DNA of 64,000 bases, from assembly GCA_041940305.1 (NCBI GenBank), contig JBGTSJ010000023.1, positions 29,099 to 93,098 on the forward strand, written 5' to 3'. The translations under genes and the position numbers were made by a program. Below the pieces are notes generated by a model. The model ran no database searches, was not told where the DNA came from, and worked only from the letters and a program-made list of their open reading frames with translations. The DNA comes from JBGTSJ01 sp041940305 (GTDB lineage Bacteria > Planctomycetota > Planctomycetia > Planctomycetales > Planctomycetaceae). Below, piece by piece: positions 36,609-44,914 of this stretch (positions are counted from its first letter, which is position 1; each line of letters starts with the position of its first letter).

Positions 36609-37934
36609 GTGTCCCAACGATCCGTACTGATTGTCGAAGACGAGCAGGTCATACGCAGCACGCTCTGCGAGTTTCTGCTGGGGGAAGGGTACGACGTCGC
36701 TGAGGCCGCCACCGTCTCGGACGCCCTGACGATCGCCCGCGCCCGTGACTTCCACGTTGCGGTCTGCGACGTGCAGTTGCCGGACGGCGACGGCATCGCG
36801 CTCTTGCGCAGTCTGCACAAGATCAATCCGTCGACGTTCATCCTCATCATCACGGCATACGCAACGGTCGAGAACGCCGTCGATGCGTTCAAGGCGGGCG
36901 CCTTCGACTATCTCGTGAAGCCCGTCATCTTCGAGGACCTGGAGCACAAACTGCGACGCGTGTTCCAGTATCGCGATCTGTACCTCGAGAACCAGCAACT
37001 GCGGCGGGAGCTGGCGCAGCCGCGACGGTTCGATCAGATCATCGGCTCGTCGAAGTCCATCCAGGAACTGCAGCAGACGATCGCCAAAGTTGCAGTCGCC
37101 AATTCGAACGTGCTGCTCGTCGGCGAGACCGGGACGGGGAAGGAACTGTTTGCCAGGTCGATTCATTCGGCCAGTCCGCGGAAGGAAGAGAAGTTTCTCG
37201 CTGTCAACTGCGGGACGCGGCCGGTCGAACTGCTGGAGAACGAGCTGTTCGGGAGTGAAGCGGGACAGCCGGGCATTTTGCGGAGCGCCAACAGCGGCAG
37301 CGTTTACCTCGACGAGATTTCGCAGCTTCCGCTGGGGACGCAGACAAAGCTGCTGCGGGCCATGGAATACGGGGAGAGCATGCCGGTCGGTGGGTCGGAG
37401 ACATATTCGGTGAAATGCCGCATCATCGCATCCACCACGCAGGAACTGATGCGACTCGTCGGCGAGAAGACGTTTCACGAGGACCTGTTCTACCGGCTCG
37501 ACGGCGTGAAGATTCGCATTCCGCCGCTAAGGGAGCGGCTGGATGACGTTCCCGAACTGGTCGATTACTTTATCGCCAAGCACGCCCGCACGATCGGCAA
37601 GCGCGTGACGAGCGCCACCAGCGAGACAATCCGCCTGCTGATGTCGGCGCAATGGAAGGGGAACGTACGTCAGCTCGATAATGCGATTGAGCGGGCCGTC
37701 ATCATGTGCGAAGGGACGAGCATTGAGCCGTCGGACCTCCCGCCGGACCTGCTCGGCCTCGGCCAGCCGTTGCCGGATACCGACGACCTGCGTTCGGCGC
37801 TGCGTCACTACGAGCGGCTGCACATCACACGTGTGCTGCGGCAGTGGCCCGACAAGCGCGAGGCCGCGAAACGGCTGCGACTCGGGCTTTCGAGCCTGTA
37901 CCGAAAAATCGAGGAGTTGGGGATCGAGACGTGA
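36609..37934 (+). CDS. NtrC-like response regulator lacking the GAFTGA loop
   Basis: About 441 residues: receiver domain (V-L-I-V-E-D-E, phospho-Asp in V-C-D-V-Q-L-P-D-G-D-G, Lys in Y-L-V-K-P-V), AAA+ domain (Walker A G-E-T-G-T-G-K-E, Walker B V-Y-L-D-E-I-S), and a Fis-type DNA-binding helix pair at the end (R-E-A-A-K-R-L-R-L-G-L-S-S-L-Y-R-K). Between E-L-F-G and Walker B the sequence reads S-E-A-G-Q-P-G-I-L-R-S-A, so the sigma-54-contacting GAFTGA is missing. It may regulate without sigma-54. The start is unsure: GTG 36609 or an earlier in-frame GTG at 36540. Confidence 0.88.
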   Translation: MSQRSVLIVEDEQVIRSTLCEFLLGEGYDVAEAATVSDALTIARARDFHVAVCDVQLPDGDGIALLRSLHKINPSTFILIITAYATVENAVDAFKAGAFDYLVKPVIFEDLEHKLRRVFQYRDLYLENQQLRRELAQPRRFDQIIGSSKSIQELQQTIAKVAVANSNVLLVGETGTGKELFARSIHSASPRKEEKFLAVNCGTRPVELLENELFGSEAGQPGILRSANSGSVYLDEISQLPLGTQTKLLRAMEYGESMPVGGSETYSVKCRIIASTTQELMRLVGEKTFHEDLFYRLDGVKIRIPPLRERLDDVPELVDYFIAKHARTIGKRVTSATSETIRLLMSAQWKGNVRQLDNAIERAVIMCEGTSIEPSDLPPDLLGLGQPLPDTDDLRSALRHYERLHITRVLRQWPDKREAAKRLRLGLSSLYRKIEELGIET

Positions 37935-38004
37935 CCGATCGATCAGCTCATGTGTTAAGAGTTAACGATTAGCGGGTATTGCTCGCGCGGCCGCATCGCA
38001 GCAA

Positions 38005-38033
38005 TTGAAGGGTGCGCGGAAGCTAGCTAGACT
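38005..38033 (+). promoter_or_regulatory. Sigma-70-type promoter for the large exported protein
   Basis: TTGAAG (38005-38010), a 17-base spacer, TAGACT (38028-38033). It lies in the 286-base gap before the gene at 38221 and predicts a leader of about 180 bases. Nothing else in this gap is assignable. Confidence 0.6.
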
Positions 38034-38220
38034 GCCGCGAGCAGGAAGAATGATCCGCCGGCGCAGGTTGCGCAGGAAGCCCCGGCTTTGGGCGACTGAT
38101 TCGCACGATGTGGGCGGTCGCGCGTTCTCTCCTGTGTCGATAATCCCCTCCAGGCGATGGTACGCCGTGCCGAATGAGTCGCCGTCGAATCCGCCGTTGA
38201 TACTCCTTAGGAGTAACCCC

Positions 38221-40479
38221 ATGAATCTGCATCCGGGAATTTCGTCGGCCCGCGAGTCGAAATCGCGCCGTGGCGGCACAGCCCGCCTGTCTGCGGCGGG
38301 CGCTGTACTGATGGTGACTGCGGCAACCGTGGGCTGGGCGTTCGATGACGCCGCTCCGTCCGGGCTGAACGGAATCTTCGAGAACGAGATTCCGTTCGGA
38401 CTGACGGCGGATGAATTCAATGTTCTCGGCCCCAACTGGGAGGCGTGGGCGGAAGAGACCGCCGGCCTGGTCGATGATTTCTATACCAGCACCGAGCAGG
38501 ACGTGGCGGCTCAGCGGGCGGCGCTGGAGAAGCTGAACGTCAAGCTGGACACGATGGAGAAGGCGCTGGGCGATTCCAAGTACCGGATGATTCACAGCCA
38601 ACTGCTGGGAATGCATGGCCGGCTGCAACGTCGCGTCGCACTGGCGGAAGCCATTCTCGACACGCTCGAAGCGGACCCCACCAGCAACAAAGAGGCGCGC
38701 GTCGCCGCCGCCTATGCAAACGTGACCGATGCCGTACTGGCTCTGGAAGAGGACCTGCGGCGCGTGCCCGACGGCTCGGCCTGGCTGCCATACGTGCGGG
38801 CCGAGCAGCTGAAGTCAGCAGCGGCCAGCAACGACACATCCGACGAGGCGATCGAGCGGGCGCTGAAGGTGCAACGCAAGATTGCCGGCCGCAACGACCT
38901 CGACGGTCCGCAGCGCGACTTTCTCGGCCGGTCCTCCTTCCTGGAACTGGAGGAAGCACTGAGCGGGCTGCTGGCGGCCAATCAGTGGGCCCCGCCGGAG
39001 AACCAGGATGCGGCCATCCGCGAACAGGCGGCCGAACTGGTGTCGGCGATCGAGTCCTATGAGCTGGACGCCAATGACGAGGCGGCCGCTCGCGTCAACG
39101 CGGCGTATCAGGAACTCAAGAGCGTGGCGAACGACGGCGGCGAACGGATCTCCGCCATGATGCGTCACCATTACTTCGGCTACAACCTGCGTCTGATTGC
39201 GACCGAAGGCTTCATGCGGCGCGTTATCAGCGATCGGCAGACCGATGCCAGCTACATCAATGAGCCGACCTCCGAGGCGTGGATCACGGGGACGAGCTGC
39301 ACATACACCGATGTCAGTGTGGACGTGCAGCCGAACCCGAACATGGCGCAGTTCAACATCGTGATCAGCGGGACGGTCAATGCGACCACCACCGCGAACG
39401 CGGCGCAGGCGGTCGTCTACGGCGGCAGCAACGGTAATTTCACCGCGACCAAGCCGGTGTACTTCACCGGCACGTCGTTCCGGACCGATCCGGCGCGGGT
39501 CTCGGCCAATGCAAGCGTGTACACAACCGACGTGGACGCCAAGGTGTTCTTCCTGCTGCGACCGATCGCCGACCTGATCGCGGAGAACGAAGTCGCCAAG
39601 CGGCAGTATGAGATGAATGCGACCGCTCGGCAGAGGATCATCGATCAGGCGAGCCGCGAGGTGAACTCCGAGACGGATCGGCGCTTCAACGACGCCACCG
39701 TGAAGCTGGAAGCGGATACGTTCGGTCCGCTGCGTGAGCTCGGCTGGTATCCGGATTCGATGCAGACCAGCTCGACGAGCACGGCCATGACGATTCGGGG
39801 CCGTGTCATGGAGCCCCAGGAACTCGCGGGGCAGGCGCCCGCCGTTGAGCCGAATCTCGCCTCGAACGGACTGGCGATCCAGGTGCACGAAAGCCTGCTG
39901 AACAATGGTGCCGACCGGCTCGAACTCGCTGGGAAGACGATGACCGATCAGGAACTCAAGGCCCTGATGGAGCAGCGAATCAGCACCCTGCTCGGTCGCG
40001 AGTTCCACTTCTCCAGCCCGGATGAGGGTGCTCCGCAGGCTCCGGCCCCGGCGGACGCCCCTGCGGAAGAAGAGACCGTGGAGGACGCCGGCAGCGAAAC
40101 GAACACGTACGTGTTCGACACGCACGATCCGCTGCGGTTCCAGATCGAGAATGGGACGCTGGTCATCATTCTGCGAACCGGACTGAAGCGCGAGGGTCAG
40201 GAAGACATCCCGACGCACGTCATTGAAGTGCCGCTGAAGTTCTCGGTTTCGGGGGACCAGATCGTGATGCAGCGGGAAGGGAGCGTGCGCGTCGTGCCGG
40301 CGCCTGGCACGCCCCGGTCGATTCCGCGGCAGAACATCATGCGGGCCAACATTCAGCGCTCGATTCCCGAGCGGACGTTCGAGGGCAAGATCAACATTGA
40401 GCAGGAGAACAAGAAGGTCACGCTCAATGTGTCCTCGATCGAAGCCCGCAACGGCTGGCTGACGGTGCTCGCGAACTAA
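38221..40479 (+). CDS. Large exported protein of unknown function
   Basis: A 752-residue protein starting at ATG 38221 behind TTAGGAG. A basic N-terminus and hydrophobic stretch (L-S-A-A-G-A-V-L-M-V-T-A-A-T-V) indicate export. Residues ~70-260 are helical (coiled-coil-like D-V-A-A-Q-R-A-A-L-E-K-L). The middle has a beta-rich stretch with T-Y-T-D-V-S-V-D-V-Q and I-V-I-S-G-T-V, and the end has strands F-V/K-F-S-V-S-G-D-Q-I-V-M-Q-R-E-G. A Pro/Ala/Glu linker lies near 610-630. I do not recognise the family; it looks like a cell-envelope protein. Its own promoter suggests substantial expression. Confidence 0.7.
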   Translation: MNLHPGISSARESKSRRGGTARLSAAGAVLMVTAATVGWAFDDAAPSGLNGIFENEIPFGLTADEFNVLGPNWEAWAEETAGLVDDFYTSTEQDVAAQRAALEKLNVKLDTMEKALGDSKYRMIHSQLLGMHGRLQRRVALAEAILDTLEADPTSNKEARVAAAYANVTDAVLALEEDLRRVPDGSAWLPYVRAEQLKSAAASNDTSDEAIERALKVQRKIAGRNDLDGPQRDFLGRSSFLELEEALSGLLAANQWAPPENQDAAIREQAAELVSAIESYELDANDEAAARVNAAYQELKSVANDGGERISAMMRHHYFGYNLRLIATEGFMRRVISDRQTDASYINEPTSEAWITGTSCTYTDVSVDVQPNPNMAQFNIVISGTVNATTTANAAQAVVYGGSNGNFTATKPVYFTGTSFRTDPARVSANASVYTTDVDAKVFFLLRPIADLIAENEVAKRQYEMNATARQRIIDQASREVNSETDRRFNDATVKLEADTFGPLRELGWYPDSMQTSSTSTAMTIRGRVMEPQELAGQAPAVEPNLASNGLAIQVHESLLNNGADRLELAGKTMTDQELKALMEQRISTLLGREFHFSSPDEGAPQAPAPADAPAEEETVEDAGSETNTYVFDTHDPLRFQIENGTLVIILRTGLKREGQEDIPTHVIEVPLKFSVSGDQIVMQREGSVRVVPAPGTPRSIPRQNIMRANIQRSIPERTFEGKINIEQENKKVTLNVSSIEARNGWLTVLAN

Positions 40480-40510
40480 AGCCTGGCCGATCAGGCGAAC
40501 TGATGCATGC

Positions 40511-40544
40511 CGAACCCCGGCCCCCCAGTGGACGCCGGGGTTCG
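40511..40544. terminator. Bidirectional hairpin between convergent genes
   Basis: Stem CGAACCCCGGC / GCCGGGGTTCG, perfect over 11 bp, loop of 12. It lies between the exported-protein gene and the LuxR-type regulator, which converge. There is no T-tract on either side beyond TGCTTT on the plus strand. Confidence 0.75.
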
Positions 40545-40549
40545 TGCTT

Positions 40550-41254
40550 TCAGGGGGTGATCAGGCCCTCACGCACTGCGTACAGAGACAGCTCGACGCG
40601 GTCGTGGATGTTCAGCTGGTTCATGATGCGGTACTTGTGGCTTTCGACTGCCTTCTCGGAGAGGTGCATGGCCTGGGCCACTTCCTTCACGCGCTTGCCC
40701 TCAGCCAGGTACTGCAGCACCTGCATCTGCCGGGGGCTCAGCTCCGTCAGACGGCTGCGCTGTTTCACTATGTGCGGGCCGTCGCGGCCGGCCTGATCCA
40801 AACGCAGCCGAATCCCGGGAGAAAATGCGCGCTCGCCGCGGGTCAGGGCGCCCAGCGCCGCCAGCAGTTCATCGAGGGGATCGCATTTGCTGAGGCAGCT
40901 GACGTTGAGGTGCAGCACGTGATCCAGCAGTCGGTCGGGGAGGCCGTCGGTCAGGACGGCGACCGACGTTTCCTTAAGCCGCACTTCCGAGGTCTGCAGC
41001 AGCGTGTGCAGACCAGCGATGGAGCCGTTCAGGTCAATGGCGACGAGTTTCGGTCGAAACTCGCGCAGAAGGGGAACGGCCTCCTCCGCAGTGTCCGCGG
41101 TTCCGGCGATCCGCAGGCCGAAATCGTCCGGAAGGCAGCGCGCCAGCGCATCCACGAAGGCGCGCTGGCGATCGACCAGCACCACGTTGGCCCGCTCTCC
41201 CCGAAGCTGCGGGTGCGCAGCCGGAGACATGAACTCGGCTTGCATGGATTCCAT
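40550..41254 (-). CDS. NarL/FixJ-type response regulator
   Basis: A 234-residue two-domain regulator. The receiver domain has V-V-L-V-D-R-Q near residue 25, the phospho-acceptor Asp in V-A-I-D-L-N-G and the conserved Lys in S-C-L-S-K-C-D; the first acidic pair is partly lost (D-R in place of D-D). The LuxR HTH is clear: L-S-P-R-Q-M-Q-V-L-Q-Y-L-A-E-G, K-E-V-A-Q-A-M-H-L-S and K-A-V-E-S-H-K-Y-R-I-M. No histidine kinase is adjacent. The start may be ATG 41254 or 41245. Confidence 0.88.
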   Translation of the reverse strand: MESMQAEFMSPAAHPQLRGERANVVLVDRQRAFVDALARCLPDDFGLRIAGTADTAEEAVPLLREFRPKLVAIDLNGSIAGLHTLLQTSEVRLKETSVAVLTDGLPDRLLDHVLHLNVSCLSKCDPLDELLAALGALTRGERAFSPGIRLRLDQAGRDGPHIVKQRSRLTELSPRQMQVLQYLAEGKRVKEVAQAMHLSEKAVESHKYRIMNQLNIHDRVELSLYAVREGLITP

Positions 41255-41335
41255 TCCGAAACGGGGGCGCGGTGCAGGGGCGTGACCGCGGGGCGGGGAA
41301 TCTACGCACTCAGGCGGGTGCAGGACAAGCCCGAT

Positions 41336-42589
41336 TCATTCCGCCAGGGTATGGAGGACGCGGCGCGCCGCCTGCCGGACAGATGGCGACTCGTCTTCGG
41401 CAAGCCCCCGTAGCCCCGGGAGGGCCGGATCGGCGGCCGGGCCGAGCGACTCCAGCAATTCGACGGCCCGCATGCGAATCTCGCGGTCCGGGTGGACAAT
41501 CAGCTCCAATGCGCCCGGAATCACCGTCTCGACGTCGGCCGTCGTCTGCCAAAGGGCCGCCAGCGCGGCCACCGCCACCTGCGGCTCATCTTCCTGCGCA
41601 GCGGCCTGGAGTGCCTGCTGCGACGCAGGAGTGACAGCCGTCATCTCGGCGAACGCCCGCGCGACACGCATGCGGACTTCAACGTCCTGATCGGTGAGCA
41701 GCTGCGCGAGCGGCGGTTCGGCCGCGGAGCCAATGCGGCCGAGCGCCCGTGCCGCCAGATCGCGGACTTCCTCCGATTCGTCGAAGAGCAGCAGATCGAC
41801 GAGCGTCGGAATCGCCGGGTCCGCCGCCGGACCGATCATGCCGAGCGTGTTGGCGGACGAGCGCCGCAGCAGCACCGAACGGGAACGGGCGGCCTGAATC
41901 AAGACGGGCACGGCGGACGCAGCATTCCCTCCGAACAACTCCATCATTTCGACCGCAGCCAGCGCCCGCTCCAGCTCAGGAGAATGCTCCTGTGGGGAGG
42001 CGGTCTGCAACCCCGCACGGATGGCGGCGATCAGCGCCGGCAGCACTTCGGCCCGCTGCGGTCCGATGCGCCCGAGCGTCTCGATCGCAGCCAGCCGGGG
42101 CAGGTCGGCCCGCGATCCGTCGTTCAGAATCTCCACGAGTCGCGGCGCGGCCTCTTCAGCGACCGGCCCGAAGCGCGCCAGCGCCTTCAGCGCCCAGAGC
42201 TGCGTGGACTCCTCCTGGTGATCACCCGTTTCATCCAGCAGCTCGATCAGGACCGGCACGGCGTCAGCAGCCGGCTCCCCGATGCGTCCCAGCGTAATCG
42301 CCGCCTGCCGCCGGCTGAACCACGGCGCGTCGACGTCCTCAACGATCGCCAGCAGTCCCGGCACTTCGTCGCCGATCAGCGGGTCGTCAAAGTCCAGCCT
42401 CCCGATGCGATCCCGCCACTCATCGAGCGTGCGGCCATCGTAGAGAGCCGGCGCGGCGGCGGATTCGTCCCGCGCGGACAGGGGAGATTCGGAGAAGGAA
42501 GATTGTTCATCGCAGAATGCAAATTGCAAATTGCAGATTGAGAGACCGATCGTCGCCGCAATACGCAATGAGCAATTCGCAATGACCAA
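41336..42589 (-). CDS. Exported HEAT-repeat protein
   Basis: About 417 residues. After a signal-like N-terminus (I-A-A-T-I-G-L-S-I then C-N-L-Q-F-A-F-C) and a linker, residues ~60-415 are HEAT/PBS-lyase-like helical repeats (A-A-I-T-L-G-R-I-G, A-I-E-T-L-G-R-I-G-P, S-A-N-T-L-G-M-I-G-P, A-A-R-A-L-G-R-I-G). These form a protein-binding solenoid. No good ATG exists; the frame is open to 42670, overlapping the phosphorylase gene, and a TTG at 42589 is my choice. The signal-like part is encoded by a heptamer repeat, an odd origin for a secretion signal. Confidence 0.7.
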   Translation of the reverse strand: MVIANCSLRIAATIGLSICNLQFAFCDEQSSFSESPLSARDESAAAPALYDGRTLDEWRDRIGRLDFDDPLIGDEVPGLLAIVEDVDAPWFSRRQAAITLGRIGEPAADAVPVLIELLDETGDHQEESTQLWALKALARFGPVAEEAAPRLVEILNDGSRADLPRLAAIETLGRIGPQRAEVLPALIAAIRAGLQTASPQEHSPELERALAAVEMMELFGGNAASAVPVLIQAARSRSVLLRRSSANTLGMIGPAADPAIPTLVDLLLFDESEEVRDLAARALGRIGSAAEPPLAQLLTDQDVEVRMRVARAFAEMTAVTPASQQALQAAAQEDEPQVAVAALAALWQTTADVETVIPGALELIVHPDREIRMRAVELLESLGPAADPALPGLRGLAEDESPSVRQAARRVLHTLAE

Positions 42590-42599
42590 TTCGCAATGC
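42516..42599. repeat. Heptanucleotide array (ATTGCAA / GCAATGA type) at the HEAT gene 5' end
   Basis: Two blocks in 7-base register: AATGCAA, ATTGCAA, ATTGCAG, ATTGAGA, then after 14 bases GCAATAC, GCAATGA, GCAATTC, GCAATGA, CCAATTC, GCAATGC. The same units make the array before clpC at 62388-62489. It covers the likely start region and signal peptide of the HEAT-repeat gene. Confidence 0.85.
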
Positions 42600-42615
42600 T
42601 TTTTCCTCTTCCCGC

Positions 42616-44763
42616 TCAGGGCATGATCGTCATATCGCACGACAGACTCCCGGCCGCGGGGATGTAGCATTCGCGGACGTAGTCCATCACCATGCGGTCG
42701 GCATTAAACCGCCACCCGAGCGTCCGGACGGCGCGTTTCATGCGGCGAATCCACCCCTGCGGAACGTCATCCTTGTCACGTTCATAATAGAGCGGGATGA
42801 CCTCTTCGGACAGCACCTTGATCAGGGCGTCCCCGTCGCGCTGGTCCTGAATGTCCTGATTGGCGTGAATCTGCCCGGTGCCGATGCCAAACCCGTTGTG
42901 GCCGTCGAACGCCTCCGCCCACCACCCGTCGAGAATCGACAGGTTCAGTCCCCCGTTAAGCACCACTTTCTGCCCGCTGGTGCCGGACGCCTCCAGCGGA
43001 CGCCGGGGATTGTTGAGCCAGACGTCCACCCCCTGCACCAGATGCCGGCCGAGGTTCATGTCGTAGTCGTCCAGGAAGACGATTTTTCCCTGAAACCGTT
43101 CGTCCTGCGTCAGGCGGACGATCCGCTGCATGATGGACTTGCCGAAGTCGTCCGCGGGGTGGGCCTTGCCGGCGAAGATGAAATGCACCGGGTGTCCGGT
43201 GGAGTTGACGATCTCCGCCAGCTGTTCGATGTCCCGCATGACGAGGTCCGCCCGCTTGTAGGGGGCGAACCGTCGTGCGAAACCGATCAGCAGCACACGG
43301 GGGTCGAGCACGTTCTGCAGCCGGGCCAATTCCTCATCGGATGCGTCCCGCTTCTGCGCGGCTTTCGTCAGCCGGTTGCGGGCATACACGATGAGCCGCG
43401 ACTTCAGCGACTGGTGCGTTTCCCACAGTTCACCAGCGGTGACATGCTCGAATCCGGACCAGACGTCGGGTTCGCCGGTGCGGAGGTACCAGTTGTTCGG
43501 CAGCACCCGGTCGTAGAGGAAGCGAATCTGCGGAGCGAGCCAGGTGGAGACGTGAACGCCGTTGGTGATGTGCCCGATGGGGATCTCTTCCTCGCTGCGG
43601 TACGGCCACAGGCTGTGCCACATCCGGCGGCTGACGACGCCGTGCAGGTTGGAAACGGCATTCGCACGGCGGCTGGACTTGAATGCCAGCACCGTCATGC
43701 AGAACGTCTCAGCCGGATTGTGCGGATCGACCCGGCCGAGTCCCATGAACGTGTCGTGACTGAGCCCCAGCTCATCGGCGAGCGGCCCGAGATGCTCCTC
43801 GATCAGACCGCCGTCGAAGCGGTCGTGCCCGGCGGGGACGGGCGTATGCGTCGTGAAGACGCCCGCCGCGGACGTCTCGCGGAGGGCGTCGTCGAACGCG
43901 AGGCCGTCGTGCTTCATCCGCATGCGGATGATCTCCAGCCCGGCGAACGCGGAGTGCCCCTCGTTCATGTGGATCACGCGCGGACTGATGCCCAGCGCCG
44001 CCAGCGCGCGCACGCCGCCGATGCCCAGCATCACTTCCTGCCGGATGCGGGTCCGCTGATCGCCGCCGTACAGCCGCGCGGTCAGCTTGCGGTCTTCTTC
44101 CGAGTTGACGGGGATGTTGGTGTCGAGCAGATACAGCGGCACGCGGCCGACGTCGATCCGCCAGATCCGCGCGTGGATCTTGCCGCGGCGGGTATCCACC
44201 GAAATAACGAGCGGCTTGCCATCCGCGCCCCGCGCTTCCTTCAGCGGCAGGTTCGCCGGCTCGGCAAAGGTGTAGTCCTCCTGCTGCCAGCCGTTCTCGT
44301 CGAGGTACTGCGAGAAGTACCCCTCGTGATAGAACAGTCCGACGGCGACCAGCGGGATGCCGAGGTCCGACGCGCTCTTGAGGTGGTCCCCCGCCAGGAC
44401 CCCCAGGCCGCCCGAATAGATGCGCAGCGACTCATGCAGTCCGAACTCGGCCGAAAAGTAGGCGGCCGGACGGTGGCCGAGGACGGCGGCGTGCACGTCC
44501 CCCCACGTGTCGCTGGACTTCATGTACTCCTGCCAGCGGCGGTACGCCCCGTTGATCCGCGAGTGCAGCACCAGCTCTCGCGCGCGGGTCTCCAGCTTCT
44601 CGGGGGGATACTCCCGCAGCAGCAGCACCGGGTTATGAGCCAGCTCCGACCAGCGGACCGGATCGATTTCCCGGTAGATTCCGGTGACTTCCGGCTGCCA
44701 GCTCCACCAGAGATTGCCGGCCAGTTCGGAGAGCTTGTCGTGAATCGATTTTTGTGGCGCCAT
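42616..44763 (-). CDS. glgP: Alpha-glucan (glycogen) phosphorylase, short type
   Basis: A 715-residue GT35 enzyme that releases glucose-1-phosphate from alpha-1,4-glucan. The N-terminal part has A-G-N-L-W-W-S-W and A-Y-F-S-A-E-F-G-L-H-E-S; the middle has H-M-N-E-G-H-S-A-F and T-T-H-T-P-V-P-A-G-H-D-R-F. The pyridoxal-phosphate lysine is in E-A-S-G-T-S-G-Q-K-V-V-L-N-G (near residue 595). It is of the archaeal/MalP-like short class, without the allosteric N-terminus of animal enzymes. AAGGGAATCC precedes the ATG. Confidence 0.95.
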   Translation of the reverse strand: MAPQKSIHDKLSELAGNLWWSWQPEVTGIYREIDPVRWSELAHNPVLLLREYPPEKLETRARELVLHSRINGAYRRWQEYMKSSDTWGDVHAAVLGHRPAAYFSAEFGLHESLRIYSGGLGVLAGDHLKSASDLGIPLVAVGLFYHEGYFSQYLDENGWQQEDYTFAEPANLPLKEARGADGKPLVISVDTRRGKIHARIWRIDVGRVPLYLLDTNIPVNSEEDRKLTARLYGGDQRTRIRQEVMLGIGGVRALAALGISPRVIHMNEGHSAFAGLEIIRMRMKHDGLAFDDALRETSAAGVFTTHTPVPAGHDRFDGGLIEEHLGPLADELGLSHDTFMGLGRVDPHNPAETFCMTVLAFKSSRRANAVSNLHGVVSRRMWHSLWPYRSEEEIPIGHITNGVHVSTWLAPQIRFLYDRVLPNNWYLRTGEPDVWSGFEHVTAGELWETHQSLKSRLIVYARNRLTKAAQKRDASDEELARLQNVLDPRVLLIGFARRFAPYKRADLVMRDIEQLAEIVNSTGHPVHFIFAGKAHPADDFGKSIMQRIVRLTQDERFQGKIVFLDDYDMNLGRHLVQGVDVWLNNPRRPLEASGTSGQKVVLNGGLNLSILDGWWAEAFDGHNGFGIGTGQIHANQDIQDQRDGDALIKVLSEEVIPLYYERDKDDVPQGWIRRMKRAVRTLGWRFNADRMVMDYVRECYIPAAGSLSCDMTIMP

Positions 44764-44914
44764 GGATTCCCTTGCCTGGATGCGTCACGGGCTCCCTCCC
44801 GGAGCCGGAAGCACCAAGTATAGTGGGACGTCGGGATTCGTCGAACCCCGGTGCGTACCGCGTCCTTTTCCGTCCAGATCGCGGGTCCCGCGATCTGGCG
44901 TGCCGGTCGCCCGA

